Below are positions 53,338 through 64,000 of a stretch of 64,000 bases of DNA, in pieces; position 1 is the stretch's first letter; each line of letters begins with the position of its first letter. The stretch is from NCBI RefSeq assembly GCF_035222275.1, contig NW_026946359.1, forward strand, positions 5,518,001-5,582,000, given 5' to 3'. This DNA is from Podospora bellae-mahoneyi (lineage: Eukaryota; Ascomycota; Sordariomycetes; Sordariales; Podosporaceae). A program made the translations under genes and the position numbers. The notes under the pieces were generated by a model. That model was not told where the DNA came from and searched no databases. It worked only from the letters and a program-made list of their open reading frames with translations.

Positions 53338-54213
53338 TCACTCCCACCACAAGGTGATGCCAAGACCAGGGGCGGCCATTGTCCCAATTATGGAATATGG
53401 GGCCTGGTAGGTGGTTTTTGTTGGCGCATCGGAATCAGTGGACTCCTTTGGTTTTGTTGGTGGCTGGGTGTACCACCTCTCCTCGAGAACCATGAAGCGC
53501 ACGATTTCGTGGGTGTCATAGTACAGCTGTGTTTCCTCGTCAGACTTCCAAAGCCAGACCTTTTCGGCCTCGACACTATGGCGGCGGTTAGTGACAAGGG
53601 CGACTCGAGCAGGTTCTGGGACTCATGAGCGACCTACAACTCTGTCTCTTCTGGCAGTTCAGTGGAGGGAATCCAAATTTCGTTGAAGAAGGGCGTGCAG
53701 ACTGGCGTGGATAGTCGGTCAGCTGGGAGGATGCAGCCACAAAGAGGAACAAGAGGTATAACTCACGCCGCATGCCTTGGGAAGTTTGCTCCTTGATACG
53801 TGCCTGGATAACTTCGCCCCTGTGTGGCCGGAAGACTACCATGTGGAACTCAACTGTATCGTAGATGTTAGCTAGGCGTTATCAAGAGTCATAATGTTGG
53901 AAAGAGAAAGGAATCCACACCATTTATGTTGACAAAACCATCGTATTGTCCTATCAGACCTTCTGAGGCATCGGTGATGTCCCATACGCAGACGCAGAGG
54001 CCGATGTTTGGAATGACTTTGTTGGCATATTTCTCATTGATCTTGTCCTCGATGGCTTCAAGACTGGTCTTGTAGAAGTCTTGGGGCTTGAGCTGCACCA
54101 GATCGGCGATTTTGGTCTTGGGAAGTCGATCAAAGATGTGTTAGTCGCTATCTTCCTCGAGGTCCAATTATGGATAAAACCAGGAAATTGATGAGACTCA
54201 CGACAATCCACAT
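53338..54213 (-). CDS. RPC25: RNA polymerase III stalk subunit RPC25 (RPC8)
   Basis: Five exons, 54213-54202 (12 nt), 54116-53921, 53853-53767, 53701-53638 and 53575-53338, encode 198 residues. Joining the 12-nt first exon gives MWIVTKIADLVQLKPQDFYK, close to the MFxLTKIxDLV start of fungal Rpc25. Then come EAIEDKINEKYANKVIPNIG, YDGFVNI, VEFHMVVFRPHRGEVIQARI, MRLCTPFFNEIWIPSTELPE and FVEAEKVWLWKSDEETQLYY. It ends GLGITLWWE. With Rpc17 it forms the Pol III stalk and has the same tip plus OB layout as RPB7. Introns are 85, 67, 65 and 62 nt. It converges on EMC3 with only 101 bases between the stops. Confidence 0.94.
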
Positions 54214-55038
54214 CTTGGCGAGATATTAATTCGGCTTATTGATTATGAAAGTATAATCGCGAGTTTTGATGATGTGGGGTGAATAGTGTGGTGAAGTCGA
54301 GTTGGCTAAGGTGGGATTAACCTTCCAAAGCAAGTGAGCCAGATGTATAGTTTATTCCTGAAATTGACTGTACGGGTTTCAAGAAGTGGTGGGCGACGAC
54401 GAATGAAGACAAGATGGTCAATGCAGAAGGTTATGAAAATCAAGCAAGAATTATAGTTGGGTATCACTGTGGTTGGCTTTCTCTACAAATCTACAAAACT
54501 TTTGCGATTGTTGATATGGAGTCTAGTCTCTTAAAATTCATCCCACACATCTGACCGTGACTGACTGACCTTGCCTCGGTGAGACGACTCACCTTTCGGG
54601 AAGCCCACTTGCAGCTCAATTCTGCCCCAGGAACCCCTGCAGCAGCCCCTTGACCGCCTTTGGATCCTGCGCTAGCGCCACCTTTGACGTTTCTTCTTTA
54701 GACACCGCTGGTCCACAACCGTTGCGCCTTTCCCTCTTTCCCGACACCTCTCGAGCCAAACCCACAGTGAAACTACCCGTCATCAAAGCCTGTTTTCTCT
54801 TTTCTGACTCTGCCTCTGCCTCTTCCCCGTTGGCTTTTCTGTTCTTCCTTGTAGAGACACAGCACTGCACAGAGATACCCTTTTCATCGTTCTCCCGAGC
54901 CTGCGTCTTTCCGAACTATCGGATTTCAAGTGAAGCCTCAATCCGTCATCAACTGGAGCCTGGAAAGTCGTCCAGCATATCGCGTCTCTCACATCTTATT
55001 TAACAGCATCATTCTCGAAAACCACGTCTCGATCGATC
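54214..55038. other. Divergent intergenic region, RPC25 / NUFIP1-like
   Basis: Promoters of two divergent genes; the right side is pyrimidine-rich leader. No gene is recognised. Confidence 0.6.
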
Positions 55039-56932
55039 ATGTCGTATAATTACGGACCCCCACCGCCTCCTCCACAACCAGCACCACCGAGCAGTTCTCC
55101 GACTGGTTATAATTCTTATGGCGCGATGCGTGGAGGGCATGGTGGGAGGGGGCGTGGAGGTCACGGAAACGGCGATCGCGGTGGCTTTCACCAACCTGCA
55201 CCTGCATATGGCTACGGGCAACCCCAATACGGCCCTCAGGCTCCGGGTCCTTACGCGGGACCGCATCCCGCTCAACCAGGCTATCCTCAACAACCTCAGC
55301 AACAGTGGCACCCCGAGCATGGTCAGCAACAGCAGCACGCTCAGCACTCATCTTCTCAACCACCACACGGGTCACTTCCTGCTCAAAACTACCACCCCAA
55401 CTACGCTCCGCAGATTTATCAACCACAGGCACCCTACGGATCTCAACCACAATACCCTCACGCAGGCCCTCCTCCCTACGGCCCGGGTTATCCAACAGGA
55501 GCACCCCATCAAGGTCCTCCAGCTCAACAGTGGGGCAGTCATCCTCAACAAACACCTCCTACGTCAGGACCGTATGGTGGAGGTGGGCGAGGTGGTCGCG
55601 GCGGTTATAACAACGACCGCGGTGGACCCAAAGGGCAAATGATGGGACCCCCCATCCGGATAGGATTTGATAACAGCAACTCTCAACCACCCCCCGCTCC
55701 AGTGAGCGCACCATACCCACCTCAACCTTACGGTGGACCTCACGGTCCTCCTGCACCGTACGCTGCGCCGTACTCCGCATATCCTCCTCCAGCACCATAC
55801 ATGCCTGGGCCAGCGCCATTTGACGGCCATACTGGTCACAATCCCCGCCATCACAATCGTGGCGGTGGTTTTCATAGCAATTCCAAAAACCGTTCCCACT
55901 TTGGTGGCGACAAGCATCGCAATCGCAACCAAAACAAGGGACAGGCCTCCCAGACCCCTCCGACCCATCATCAGAAGCCTGATGCTGCGTCGGCGAGCAA
56001 AAAGAAGAAGCGCAAGACTAACACACTGGGCCTAACACCTGGAGATGAGTCTGAGGAAGACTTGGAGAATGAAGAAGAACGTCTGACCGAGTTGATCGGC
56101 GCCGAGGCCCCAAAGTAAGTCTTGTCCTGTCCATGAGTTGGGCCCCTTGCTAACTTTACACAGTCCCCAAACCTCGGCCGAACTTGCTGCGTGGATTGCT
56201 GAACGCCGCGCCAAGTTTCCTACTAAAGCGAAGATCGAGGCCGCCAAGAAGGCAACGGGCAAGACTCAAAATGGTGACGCCAGCAAGGACTCTGAATCCG
56301 ACCTCGTCCAGAAAGCCGAGAAACTTAGAAAACAACTGAAAAAGGTCGAATCGAGCATCAAGCGGAAGCGCGAACAGCAGGATGAAGGGGACGAGATGAG
56401 GGATCTGCATTTGAGCTCATCTCCCTCGACCGATTCTAAATCGGATGACGAGAAGCCTGAAGTCATGTCAACTCGTCAGGATTCCAACAACCTCCCTCCT
56501 CCGCCTAGAAAGGCAGACCCGACCAAACACTGCAAGTATTATTCGACGGGCGGCAACTGTGGAAAGCGGGGCAAGTGCCGCTTTGTTCACGATGCCACGG
56601 TCCGTGAGGCTGCTTTGAGAGAGCGTGAGATGAACGGCGGGCGCATGACCTTGCAGCAACGTCTCACGCTGAATGACAAGGAGCAGGAGGACCTTACCAT
56701 TGTCAAGACGGTTAAATATCTCCAGGACAAGGGCCTTGTTCCTAAACCAGCTTCAGGTTCTGCGGCGGCGGCAGCGCAGCCCGAATCTAGCACAGCCCCC
56801 CAGCCCCAACCCCCTACGGTTGCCAAGAAGGAACCAGGCAATGGCCTTCCTCCTATCCCGCCTGTGCCTAAGTATGCTGGCTGGAATATGAACGGGTTCG
56901 GCAATACCGGGGGTAGATCGAGTGAGCAGTAG
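55039..56932 (+). CDS. NUFIP1-domain and CCCH zinc-finger RNA-binding protein
   Basis: Two exons (55039-56114, 56164-56932; a 49-nt intron, the shortest here) encode 614 residues. The N-terminal 310 residues are Pro/Gln/Gly/Tyr-rich with RGG-type repeats (GGHGGRGRGG, GGGGRGGRGGYN). A basic KKKKRKTNTLGL and acidic EESEED-like part follow. The NUFIP1-type motif TSAELAAWIAERRAKFPTKA lies right after the intron. A single CCCH finger CKYYSTGGNCGKRGKCRFVH is next, then Ala/Pro-rich sequence. NUFIP1 family proteins (yeast Rsa1) help assemble box C/D snoRNPs through the R2TP machinery. Function here is inferred from the domains. Confidence 0.85.
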
Positions 56933-57986
56933 GGTTCGCGCTCTCGTTCAGCCCCAAGAGGATTCCGTTCACAATCAGTGCCTCGCAACCCGAGAATCTC
57001 ATCGCCAACTGGGCACAACAGCAGCCATGAGGGGTATATACCAAAACTGACACCGCCTGATTACGGACCACGGCCTTCCTCTTGGCAACGTTACTAAACC
57101 TACGAAGCACGATAGGAACCCTGCGTTTGCAATCCAGTGTCGGTTACCCACGGCCATGCACAGTCTCAACCAGGTCATTAGCTGTCTCTTGGGGCTTCTT
57201 TCTCTCTCCTCCGATTTTTCTGGGTCGCGACGGGCCTTGACAGTGTCGAGTTCTCGTTTCATATTTTTTTTCAAGGGCCTCTCGGGCTTGCGGCACTCAT
57301 CACACAATGGCAGGCCAGGATCAGCAACACTCACCGTCACCACAAGTAGCGTGGGCTGCTAGAGGCATCTGTCATCTTTCATCTGTACAATATCGCACGG
57401 GTTAGGCGTTTAGGGGTTAAGTCCTCTGCTTTCTTCGCGTAGTTTGCGCGGGCGGGTGCTGTAGCACTCGAGCATTGACATCTCTTGGAATGGTATGCTT
57501 TTCCTGAAGGTAAAATGCAGGTTGGTTTCATGGGTGTTTCTGCGGTAGAAAAGACGCAAGCAAGTGCTGAGAGGTACTGCTAAGCTTGGGTTCGGTAGCA
57601 TGTCATAGAATAAAAGCGGTTTTTGAAGGTCATATTTCTTCGCCTCTTGTGTGACGATGGTTGTGTTGAATGAAAACAGGGTGTTTCCTCTAGTTTGATT
57701 TGAAAGGTTTGTCATATCATTTCGTAACATTCGATGGAGCTAAGGACCGAAAAGGGGGGGCAAGGAAACTCTTTTTCTATCCTTTCCATTTTCCTCCCTT
57801 CCATGTATCATACAGCACCAGCAAACAGGTCCGTCATCAAAATAAAACCACTATACCACCCTCCTTTAATCAATCCGTGATCAATGTTGCTATATCCTTC
57901 CCGTCACCATACCCCCGTTTACCGTACATATCATTCCAGCTGACTTCTTGTCCAAAATCATTGCTTCACACCTTATCACACAACAC
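56933..57986. other. Convergent intergenic region, NUFIP1-like / VPS10
   Basis: The 3' flanks of two convergent genes, T-rich in parts. No gene or structured RNA is recognised. Confidence 0.6.
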
Positions 57987-60900
57987 CTAAACCTGCTCCT
58001 CATCACTCTCCTCATCCCCAAGCAACTCCCCCTCATCATCCCCATCCACAATATCATAACCCCCCGCTCCCCTCGCAAAACTATCCCGTGTGGTAAACCT
58101 CCTGCTCCCCCAACCACCACCACCACCACCAAGTCTACTCCACCTCCCTCTCGATCCCCCTCCCGCACCACCAAGCAACCCAACCCTCTCCATCCCCCCC
58201 TTGACAACCCTCCAAACCGCGCCCGCCACCACCGGAATGGCCACCACAACGGCAACGACCCCGCTAATGGCAATAATCGGGTACTTTACCCACGGCTGCC
58301 CCTCATCAAAAACATGGGTGCTCGTCCCGTTCTCCCCCAGCCTGATCTGCCCAAACTTGCCGTTCCAGTTCCTCCAGACATACCACCCCGCCCCGGCAGC
58401 AATCACGACAGGGATGACAACCGCAAAGAAGATGCTCCACCCCGAGCGGCGGTGCTTCTTTTCGTACTCCTCCTCCTTTTGAGGGCAAGCCACCGGCTCC
58501 GACTGCTCGTCCATCGTCTTGCCGCCCTTGCACGTCGTGAGGGGGATCCGTCTGTACCCCGACGGTGGGAAGAATTCGATCGCGTCGGGGTGTTCAGAGC
58601 ACCACTGCTCTCTTGTCATGGGGGAGAGCCCGTTGACGAGTGAGCACTGGCCGAAGGGGTCCATTTCAAAGTTGTAATCACTTTTTGACAAAAAAGGTTA
58701 GTTTTTTTTTTCTTTTCTTTTTTTTTATTTTTTTTTTTGGTGTTGAACAGACACAGAAGGGGAAGGGGGACAAACCATTCGAAATCCTCCCTTTGGCATT
58801 CGCAATCCTCTTTTCCGTACAAGGGTGACATCTTCATCGTGTTCCAGCATTGCACATCCCCGTCCTTTGCAATCTTCTTCCTTAGATACTTGCTCTTGTG
58901 CCCAAACAAGCACCCGTCCTTTTGCGCCGGGTGTTCTGGTGACCAGAGCTCGTAGTCCCCATTCTCGGGGTGGTCCTTGTCGAATTGGCAGTCCTTGTTG
59001 GCGAAACCCTTGAAGTTGAGCTTCATGGTGAAGGCTTTGTCGTCTTCGTCCTTGCCCCAGAGGAGGAAGGAGTGAGAGCCGCCTGAGCGGACGGTGGTGA
59101 CGTCCCATAGTTCGACCTCCTTTTCGGAGAACTCGTGCTCCTTCCAAGTATTGCCTCGGTCGAAGGAGTAGAAGAGCTTGTTTGACTGTTTCCTCGAGGC
59201 GGAGGCGGTAGTCTGTGCGAGGATGAGAATCCCGCCTTGGTCGCCAATGGCCCACGTCCAGGTGCCCTTCATGACGCGCTTCCAGGTTTTGCCCGCGTCG
59301 GTGGTCATGTAGGTGTCTGCTTCTTTGAGGGGGCCGAGGGAGTCGCCCGTGTTACCCCAGCCGAACATGATTCCGACGGCGCCTTGGGAGGAGTGAGTCT
59401 TGCCGTGGTCGCGGCGCTCGGTGTACCCGTGGATGTGGAGGGCGCAGTCCTTGCTGCCTTGCTTATCGTGGCAGGGGAGCTTGGGCTCCAGGTTGTCTCC
59501 CACGGGAGCGGGGAGATATGCCCACTGGGCACCGTCGTTGTGCGTGATTTGTGTTTGGAGCTTCTTGGTCCCCTTCTTGTCGTCTGAATTGGCGACTACG
59601 TTGACAACCGCAACGCCTTCCAGACCGAGCATCTTTTCAAAGTCAACGTAGTATGACTCGTCACAGTTGACGTTGCGAACGCTAACGACGTAGGATGTGC
59701 CGTTAGAGTTGCTCTTGATGATGGTGCCGTATTGCCGGCCTTCCTCCATGCTGGTGGCAACAAACAGGTTGACGGCATGTGTAGAACTGTCGAGAACGGT
59801 ATAGGCATGCTGGTGGGTAACCTCAAAGCCATGGGGGAAATGGGCGTTGGCATAGTTCTTGCCGTCCAGACTGGCGCTGGCTTGCAATGTCTTCTTCTCG
59901 GCATCTTCGGCAGCCACGACGATAAACTCGGCCATGGTCGCAAAATCCTTCACGTTTTTGCCGTAGACCTCTTCGTTCTTGAACCAGTCGTTCGATGACG
60001 CAAGCACCAAAGGCTTGGCCTTATCTTCCTTTTCATGCTTGAGACAAAGAATCTGGTTCTCCTTGCGGCCCTCGAACTTGTAGGCAGAAGACCCGGTGAA
60101 CTCACAACGGCGAACCTGTTTTCCAATTGTCCGCCAGTAGTCGAAGGGATCCTCAGTGGCATGTGCAACACCGTAGCACTCGCCATCATCACACTTCTTG
60201 CCCATCCAGATCAGCCAGTCTTTGTGATCTGGATGGAAAGCGAGAGGGAACATGTCATTATCTGGCTTAGTAGGGGCATCGAACGCCTGGAACGTCTTGC
60301 AGCGATCCATGGTCACGAATACCTTCTTGCCAGAGGTAAGGAAGAAAACGGCATCCTTGAAGTACTGATGGGGAATGATGGCTGTAATCTCCTCATCCTC
60401 CAACTTTTTGGGCGTTTCCCAGTCTTTGCCATGGTTGAACGAGACCAGAATCGGGCCAGCCTTGTTAAGGGGGCGCATGATAACCGTCTCGTCCGTCCCA
60501 GTGCTAGAATCACCACGCTCAAGATAGTGCTTCTCAAAACCGTCCCACTTCTTTCCTTCCATGACATGTTTTGTCTGTTCGACCTTGCCGGTGAGCTCAT
60601 GAGTGGGACCACCATTGCCGCCTATGGCGTCCTTACACTTCCACTCCTTATCCTTGTACTTGTCCTTCATCTTGTCGGTATCCTTGCAAGTGTTCCCAGG
60701 AATCTTGCGGTATCCCGAGGTGCCCTTGAAGGTATCATCTGGCTTCTTGTCCTTGCAGGCTCCTTCAGGTGCAAGTACCTTGCCCTTCTTGACACACTCG
60801 CCATCCTCATCCCTCTCGAAGTTGAAGTCACACTCATAGTCTTGCTCCGTGCAGTCGCAGTCCTTAGTCTCGGCGACAGCATGCTTGAACTCCTGCTTCA

Positions 60901-62689
60901 GGAAGCACTTAGCATCCTTCTTGCGGCGATGGAAGCTCTGAGTGTGGCCCATCAGGCAGGTCGGCTTGCCGTCCTTATCGACACGAGCAGACCACACCTC
61001 CATGTCATCCTCCTTGCAGGTATCCTCGTGAAGGCCCTCAAAGTCGATAGAAATAACGCGCCATTCCGGAGACTTCTTCGTCTTGCCAATGAGGAGGAAT
61101 TTCAAGCTGGTTGAATCCTGAGAGGTGGTAAGGATGTACGGTCTGATCTTAAGATCATCCGGGAGAGATTCAGTTTTCCATTTTTGGCCGTGGTCCAAAG
61201 AGTAGCTGATCTCAGAGATGTCCTCTTCCTTGGAGTCCTTGACAGCAACCAAGATAGAACCCTGGTCACCAAACTCGTATTTGTGAGGCCCGTCCAAAGC
61301 CTTGGTCCATGTTTTGCCGGCGTCGTCCGAGACGTACAGGTTGCCCTTATCCCAGTAGCTCTTCAGCTCGTCGCCAGTGTTGCCAACACCCATGACAATG
61401 CCAGGGGCAGCGCTGGAGAAGACGCGGCCGATGTTGCTAAGATCCGTTACAGAGTGGAGATGAATGCGCTTACCATCAGCCGTGATCTTCTCAAATGTGC
61501 GCCCATCATCGAAAGTGATTTCCGAGTAGATCTCCTTGTCAGCACCGGCCTTCTTTTCAACCTCTTCCCAGTTTTTGACCTTGTTGACGAGATAGACGCC
61601 CTGAATGCCAGCGATCTTTTCAAAGTCGACATGGCCATGCTTGTTGCGGTTGGTATGCTCGGCGTTTTCAGTGAAGTGGTTACCCTTGGAGTTGCTGCTG
61701 TACATGACACCCATCGGATTACCCTGGTTCGATGTCCGTACATCAACCTGAATGCTGTAATTGGTGCTCTCCAACACGGTGTATGCGTTTTGCGCAAGAC
61801 GGTGGTCGTGGCTGTCGTGGGCCGCGGGGAAGGCAGCACGGCTCCATTTCTTGGTGTCATCAGTGACAAAAAGCGCCATCTCGTCAGTGTTGAGTGAGGT
61901 AGTTGCGACCAAGATCCACTTCTTCACGATCGCAATGCTCACAACACCCTGGATAGCCTTGTCAGTATCCAAGTTCGGTTCAAACTCTTGAATATTCTTG
62001 GCTTCCTCGGTCTCTTTGAAGAAGTTGTCCGAGATCTTGAGGCGCTGGTCCTGCTTCAAAGGCGAGACTTTGTCCCTGACGATGCAAATAACACGGTCTT
62101 TATCGAGGTCATCTTCCCCTGTCGTGAATAGTTCTGAGCCCTTGGCCCACCAGCAGCCATCCGTATCGTCCCGCAAGGCCTTCCCCTTGGTCTTGAATCC
62201 ATCGGTTGTATAAGTTGTAACCTCCTGGCACTGAAAACCATGGCATCTCATGCCATTGAAAATTATACGATCAGGGTCGTCGGCGTGGAAAGCCAGCATG
62301 TCGGGTCGAAAGATGCTCAGGTCGACGCCCGAGTCAAACTTTTCCCAATTCTTGCCGCGATCCGTCGTTCGGTAATGCTTGGAGCCCTCTGTAAGGATAT
62401 AGGCGCGCTTCGAATCGAACTCGTGCATGGTCAGGAGCACGGCCTTGCCTTCGGGCACAGCGTCCACGCGCTCCCACTTTGCGCCGGCGTCGTTGGAGAG
62501 ATAGACATTGCCATCATCGATATCCTGGAACAGCACTACATCCGAGTCGGCAAAGTAGTTGATATTCATGGGTATATTTTCGAACTCTTTGGAGTGGAAG
62601 GTTGGGCGATCCTTCGCAGCAGCGAGGGGTGTCGCCCATAAGGCTGAGGCCAGCAAGGCCGTGGCCTGCAAAGCTCTCCAAGCCCTCAT
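57987..62689 (-). CDS. VPS10: Vacuolar sorting receptor VPS10 (sortilin family)
   Basis: Two exons (62689-58776, 58680-57987; 95-nt intron) encode 1535 residues, the usual length. A signal peptide (ATALLASALWATPLAAA) is followed by two tandem Vps10 domains of about 600 residues. Each has Asp-box beta-propeller repeats such as YLSNDAGAKWERV, YVSDDAGKTWTKAL and YSFDRGNTWKEH, and ends in a Cys-rich 10CC module (CKEDDMEVWSARVDKDGKPT; DCECQREDFEC). Two hydrophobic segments follow, WSIFFAVVIPVVIAAGAGWY and YPIIAISGVVAVVVAIPVVA, before a Gly/Arg then acidic tail. The receptor carries hydrolases such as carboxypeptidase Y from the Golgi to the vacuole. The intron has GTTTGT donor and CTAAC branch and is strikingly A-rich. 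Confidence 0.96.
58681..58775 (-). repeat. A-rich homopolymer tract inside the VPS10 intron
   Basis: The coding strand of the 95-nt intron carries three nearly consecutive A runs (58700-58740 on the plus strand as T runs). ACTAAC and a short T6 follow before the acceptor CAAAAAG. The branch point and acceptor are intact, but the pyrimidine tract is minimal. Run lengths may be misread. Confidence 0.7.
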
Positions 62690-63711
62690 GGTGCGTCGTT
62701 ATCGAACCGGTCGTTCATCGACGAGGGAATCGATCGAGGGTGTATCAAAGCTGAAGGCGCGGAAGGGGAAGGCTGACTGATGTTGGCTCGCAATGCGCAG
62801 ACGAACAGGCAGCGTACAAAAGTGCCGAATGCGTGTGCGTTGCAGCAGCGGGCAGCCAAGCTCTGCTCTTGGGCGTTGGACGACGATAAGATACTGGTAG
62901 GTTACGTTAGTGCCAAGCCTCGTCCTCCTCCTCAGTTGCTGCTACTGATGTTATCTTCGTTGCTAGGAGGAAATTGTGGGAAAAGGAGATAATCACGGCA
63001 AGGCTGATGAACTGCTCGTCTATTCTAGGCTCAAGTCCAAGCTGTCTTCTTCTCTGCGTGCAGTTGCAGGTGCAGCAAACCGTCCGTCACAAGCTGAGAC
63101 GAAGGCTCACCAATAGCAGTTCACGCTGCCTGCCTGCGCCACAGTTGGGGTTTCGGGCCGCGCGGTACTTGGAGCTTGCGCCTGTTTGCCACCTAAACGG
63201 GCGTACCTTACCCCTTATCTTCTCCAGCACCTGAGTGGTTCGGGAGCTCCACGATTATGAACGTGACTTTAGAGAAGACATCGAGATAAAAGAAATAACG
63301 ACTAATTACAAACCTAAGGAGATCTATACAAAGGAAACAACAGTGTCGACAGACAGACAGACAGACAGACAGAATATGTCACCCCCACCCACCTTACCAA
63401 TGACCCACAACATCTGACAATCTTCGAGTTCCATATAACGCCGAAAGCGCACGATATAAAAGTCCCTAACAAGTACACGGAAAGTAAGCCATCGACAGAG
63501 GCCAACACCTGACCGGGAAGCAAAAATCCACCCTCGAGCTGCTTGCCCCTGTGACGACAGTGATTTTCCTATACCCGAACCTGTTTCGAGGTAATTGAAG
63601 CAACAATAACCCATTCGACCCCATGTGAAATGACAAGTATACACATTTAAACCGTAATATGCGATTCCAAATCCGCCACTTTCTCCTCGTCTCCTACATT
63701 TCTAACGTGTA
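62690..63711. other. Intergenic, VPS10 promoter and 3' flank of the last gene
   Basis: Both flanking genes are on the minus strand. It contains a (GACA)n tract at 63348-63373 and no recognisable gene. Confidence 0.6.
63348..63373. repeat. (GACA)n microsatellite
   Basis: About 6.5 perfect copies of GACA (26 bases), in the intergenic region upstream of VPS10. Confidence 0.9.
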
Positions 63712-64000
63712 TTAGACCTGGAAGCTGCCGGGCTTCTTGAAAACAATGTAAGCAGTGCCGCCAGGCTTGAGACCGACCTGTTTCATCATGTTAGCCTTTT
63801 TCGTTTTCATCAACATTAGCAGAATGATACATACGGTGCAGCCCTTGTCCTGAGAGTAAGTGCCGGCCTTGAGCCAGCAGGTACCAGAGATGTCACCCTC
63901 GACCTTGATGTCAAAGTTGAGAATGGCGTGGCTGGTAGGCAGGTTGGGGAAGACGGAAAGGAAGGTCTCGCCCGTCAAGCTCTTGCCGACACCGATGTTG
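63712..64000 (-). CDS. Unrecognised small protein, C-terminal part (runs off the right edge)
   Basis: The C-terminal 73 or so codons are present in two exons: 64000-63835 and 63777-63712, with a 57-nt intron (GTATGT donor, CTAAT branch, CAG acceptor). The sequence reads NIGVGKSLTGETFLSVFPNL, PTSHAILNFDIKVEGDISGT and CWLKAGTYSQDKGCT. After the intron comes VGLKPGGTAYIVFKKPGSFQ and Val-stop. The alternating hydrophobic/polar pattern, paired Cys and Gly-rich turns suggest a small beta-sandwich, possibly secreted, but the N-terminus is outside and I do not recognise the family. C-ending codons suggest strong expression. Confidence 0.75.
   Translation of the reverse strand, partial: NIGVGKSLTGETFLSVFPNLPTSHAILNFDIKVEGDISGTCWLKAGTYSQDKGCTVCIILLMLMKTKKANMMKQVGLKPGGTAYIVFKKPGSFQV

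Overview
The window is nuclear DNA of a filamentous ascomycete, most likely a sordariomycete and perhaps Sordariales (Podospora/Chaetomium/Neurospora-like). The evidence is short introns of about 50-90 nt with GTANGT donors and CTAAC/CTGAC branch points, genes 0.3-2.8 kb apart on both strands, roughly balanced GC with C-ending codons in the highly expressed genes, and fungal gene families such as the NUXM complex I subunit, an ATO acetate transporter, Mpo1 and MET18/MMS19. The genus is inference. I found no transposon, virus-like element, rRNA, tRNA or CRISPR.

Layout. 0-13 kb: start of an SPT2-like chromatin protein, ribosomal stalk protein P2, an Mps1-type checkpoint kinase, the ER nucleotide exchange factor SIL1, complex I subunit NUXM, a SET protein with a split core motif, and ribosomal protein S15 (uS19). 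13-26 kb: a secreted GH53 galactanase, an MDR-type reductase, a membrane-anchored CPYS glutaredoxin, an F-box-like acidic protein and a Cys/His plus coiled-coil protein of unknown role. 26-36.5 kb: mitochondrial bL21m, RPB7, Mpo1, an Apq12-like membrane protein, the GTPase GPN3 and S-adenosylmethionine synthetase. 39-51 kb: a 980-residue conserved unknown protein, MTD1, an ATO-family transporter and MMS19. 51-64 kb: SPC2 and EMC3 sharing a divergent promoter, RPC25, a NUFIP1/CCCH protein, VPS10, and the end of an unrecognised small gene.

The genes are mainly housekeeping. Several serve the secretory pathway (SIL1, SPC2, EMC3, VPS10, the Grx6/7-like glutaredoxin). Two serve one-carbon/SAM metabolism (SAM synthetase, MTD1). 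Two are paralogous polymerase stalk subunits (RPB7 of Pol II, RPC25 of Pol III). There is no operon-like or biosynthetic cluster.

The most unusual signals are not a new gene system. (i) Several moderately expressed genes invert their coding-strand GC skew inside the reading frame, C-rich early and G-rich late, while RPP2 and SAM synthetase show no such switch on reading. (ii) A SET domain has its NHxC...PN motif split by about 126 residues of low-complexity sequence. (iii) Several coding exons are very small (6, 12, 15 and 16 nt) and simple gene prediction would miss them. (iv) The ATO gene has a stop-free intron whose length is a multiple of three.
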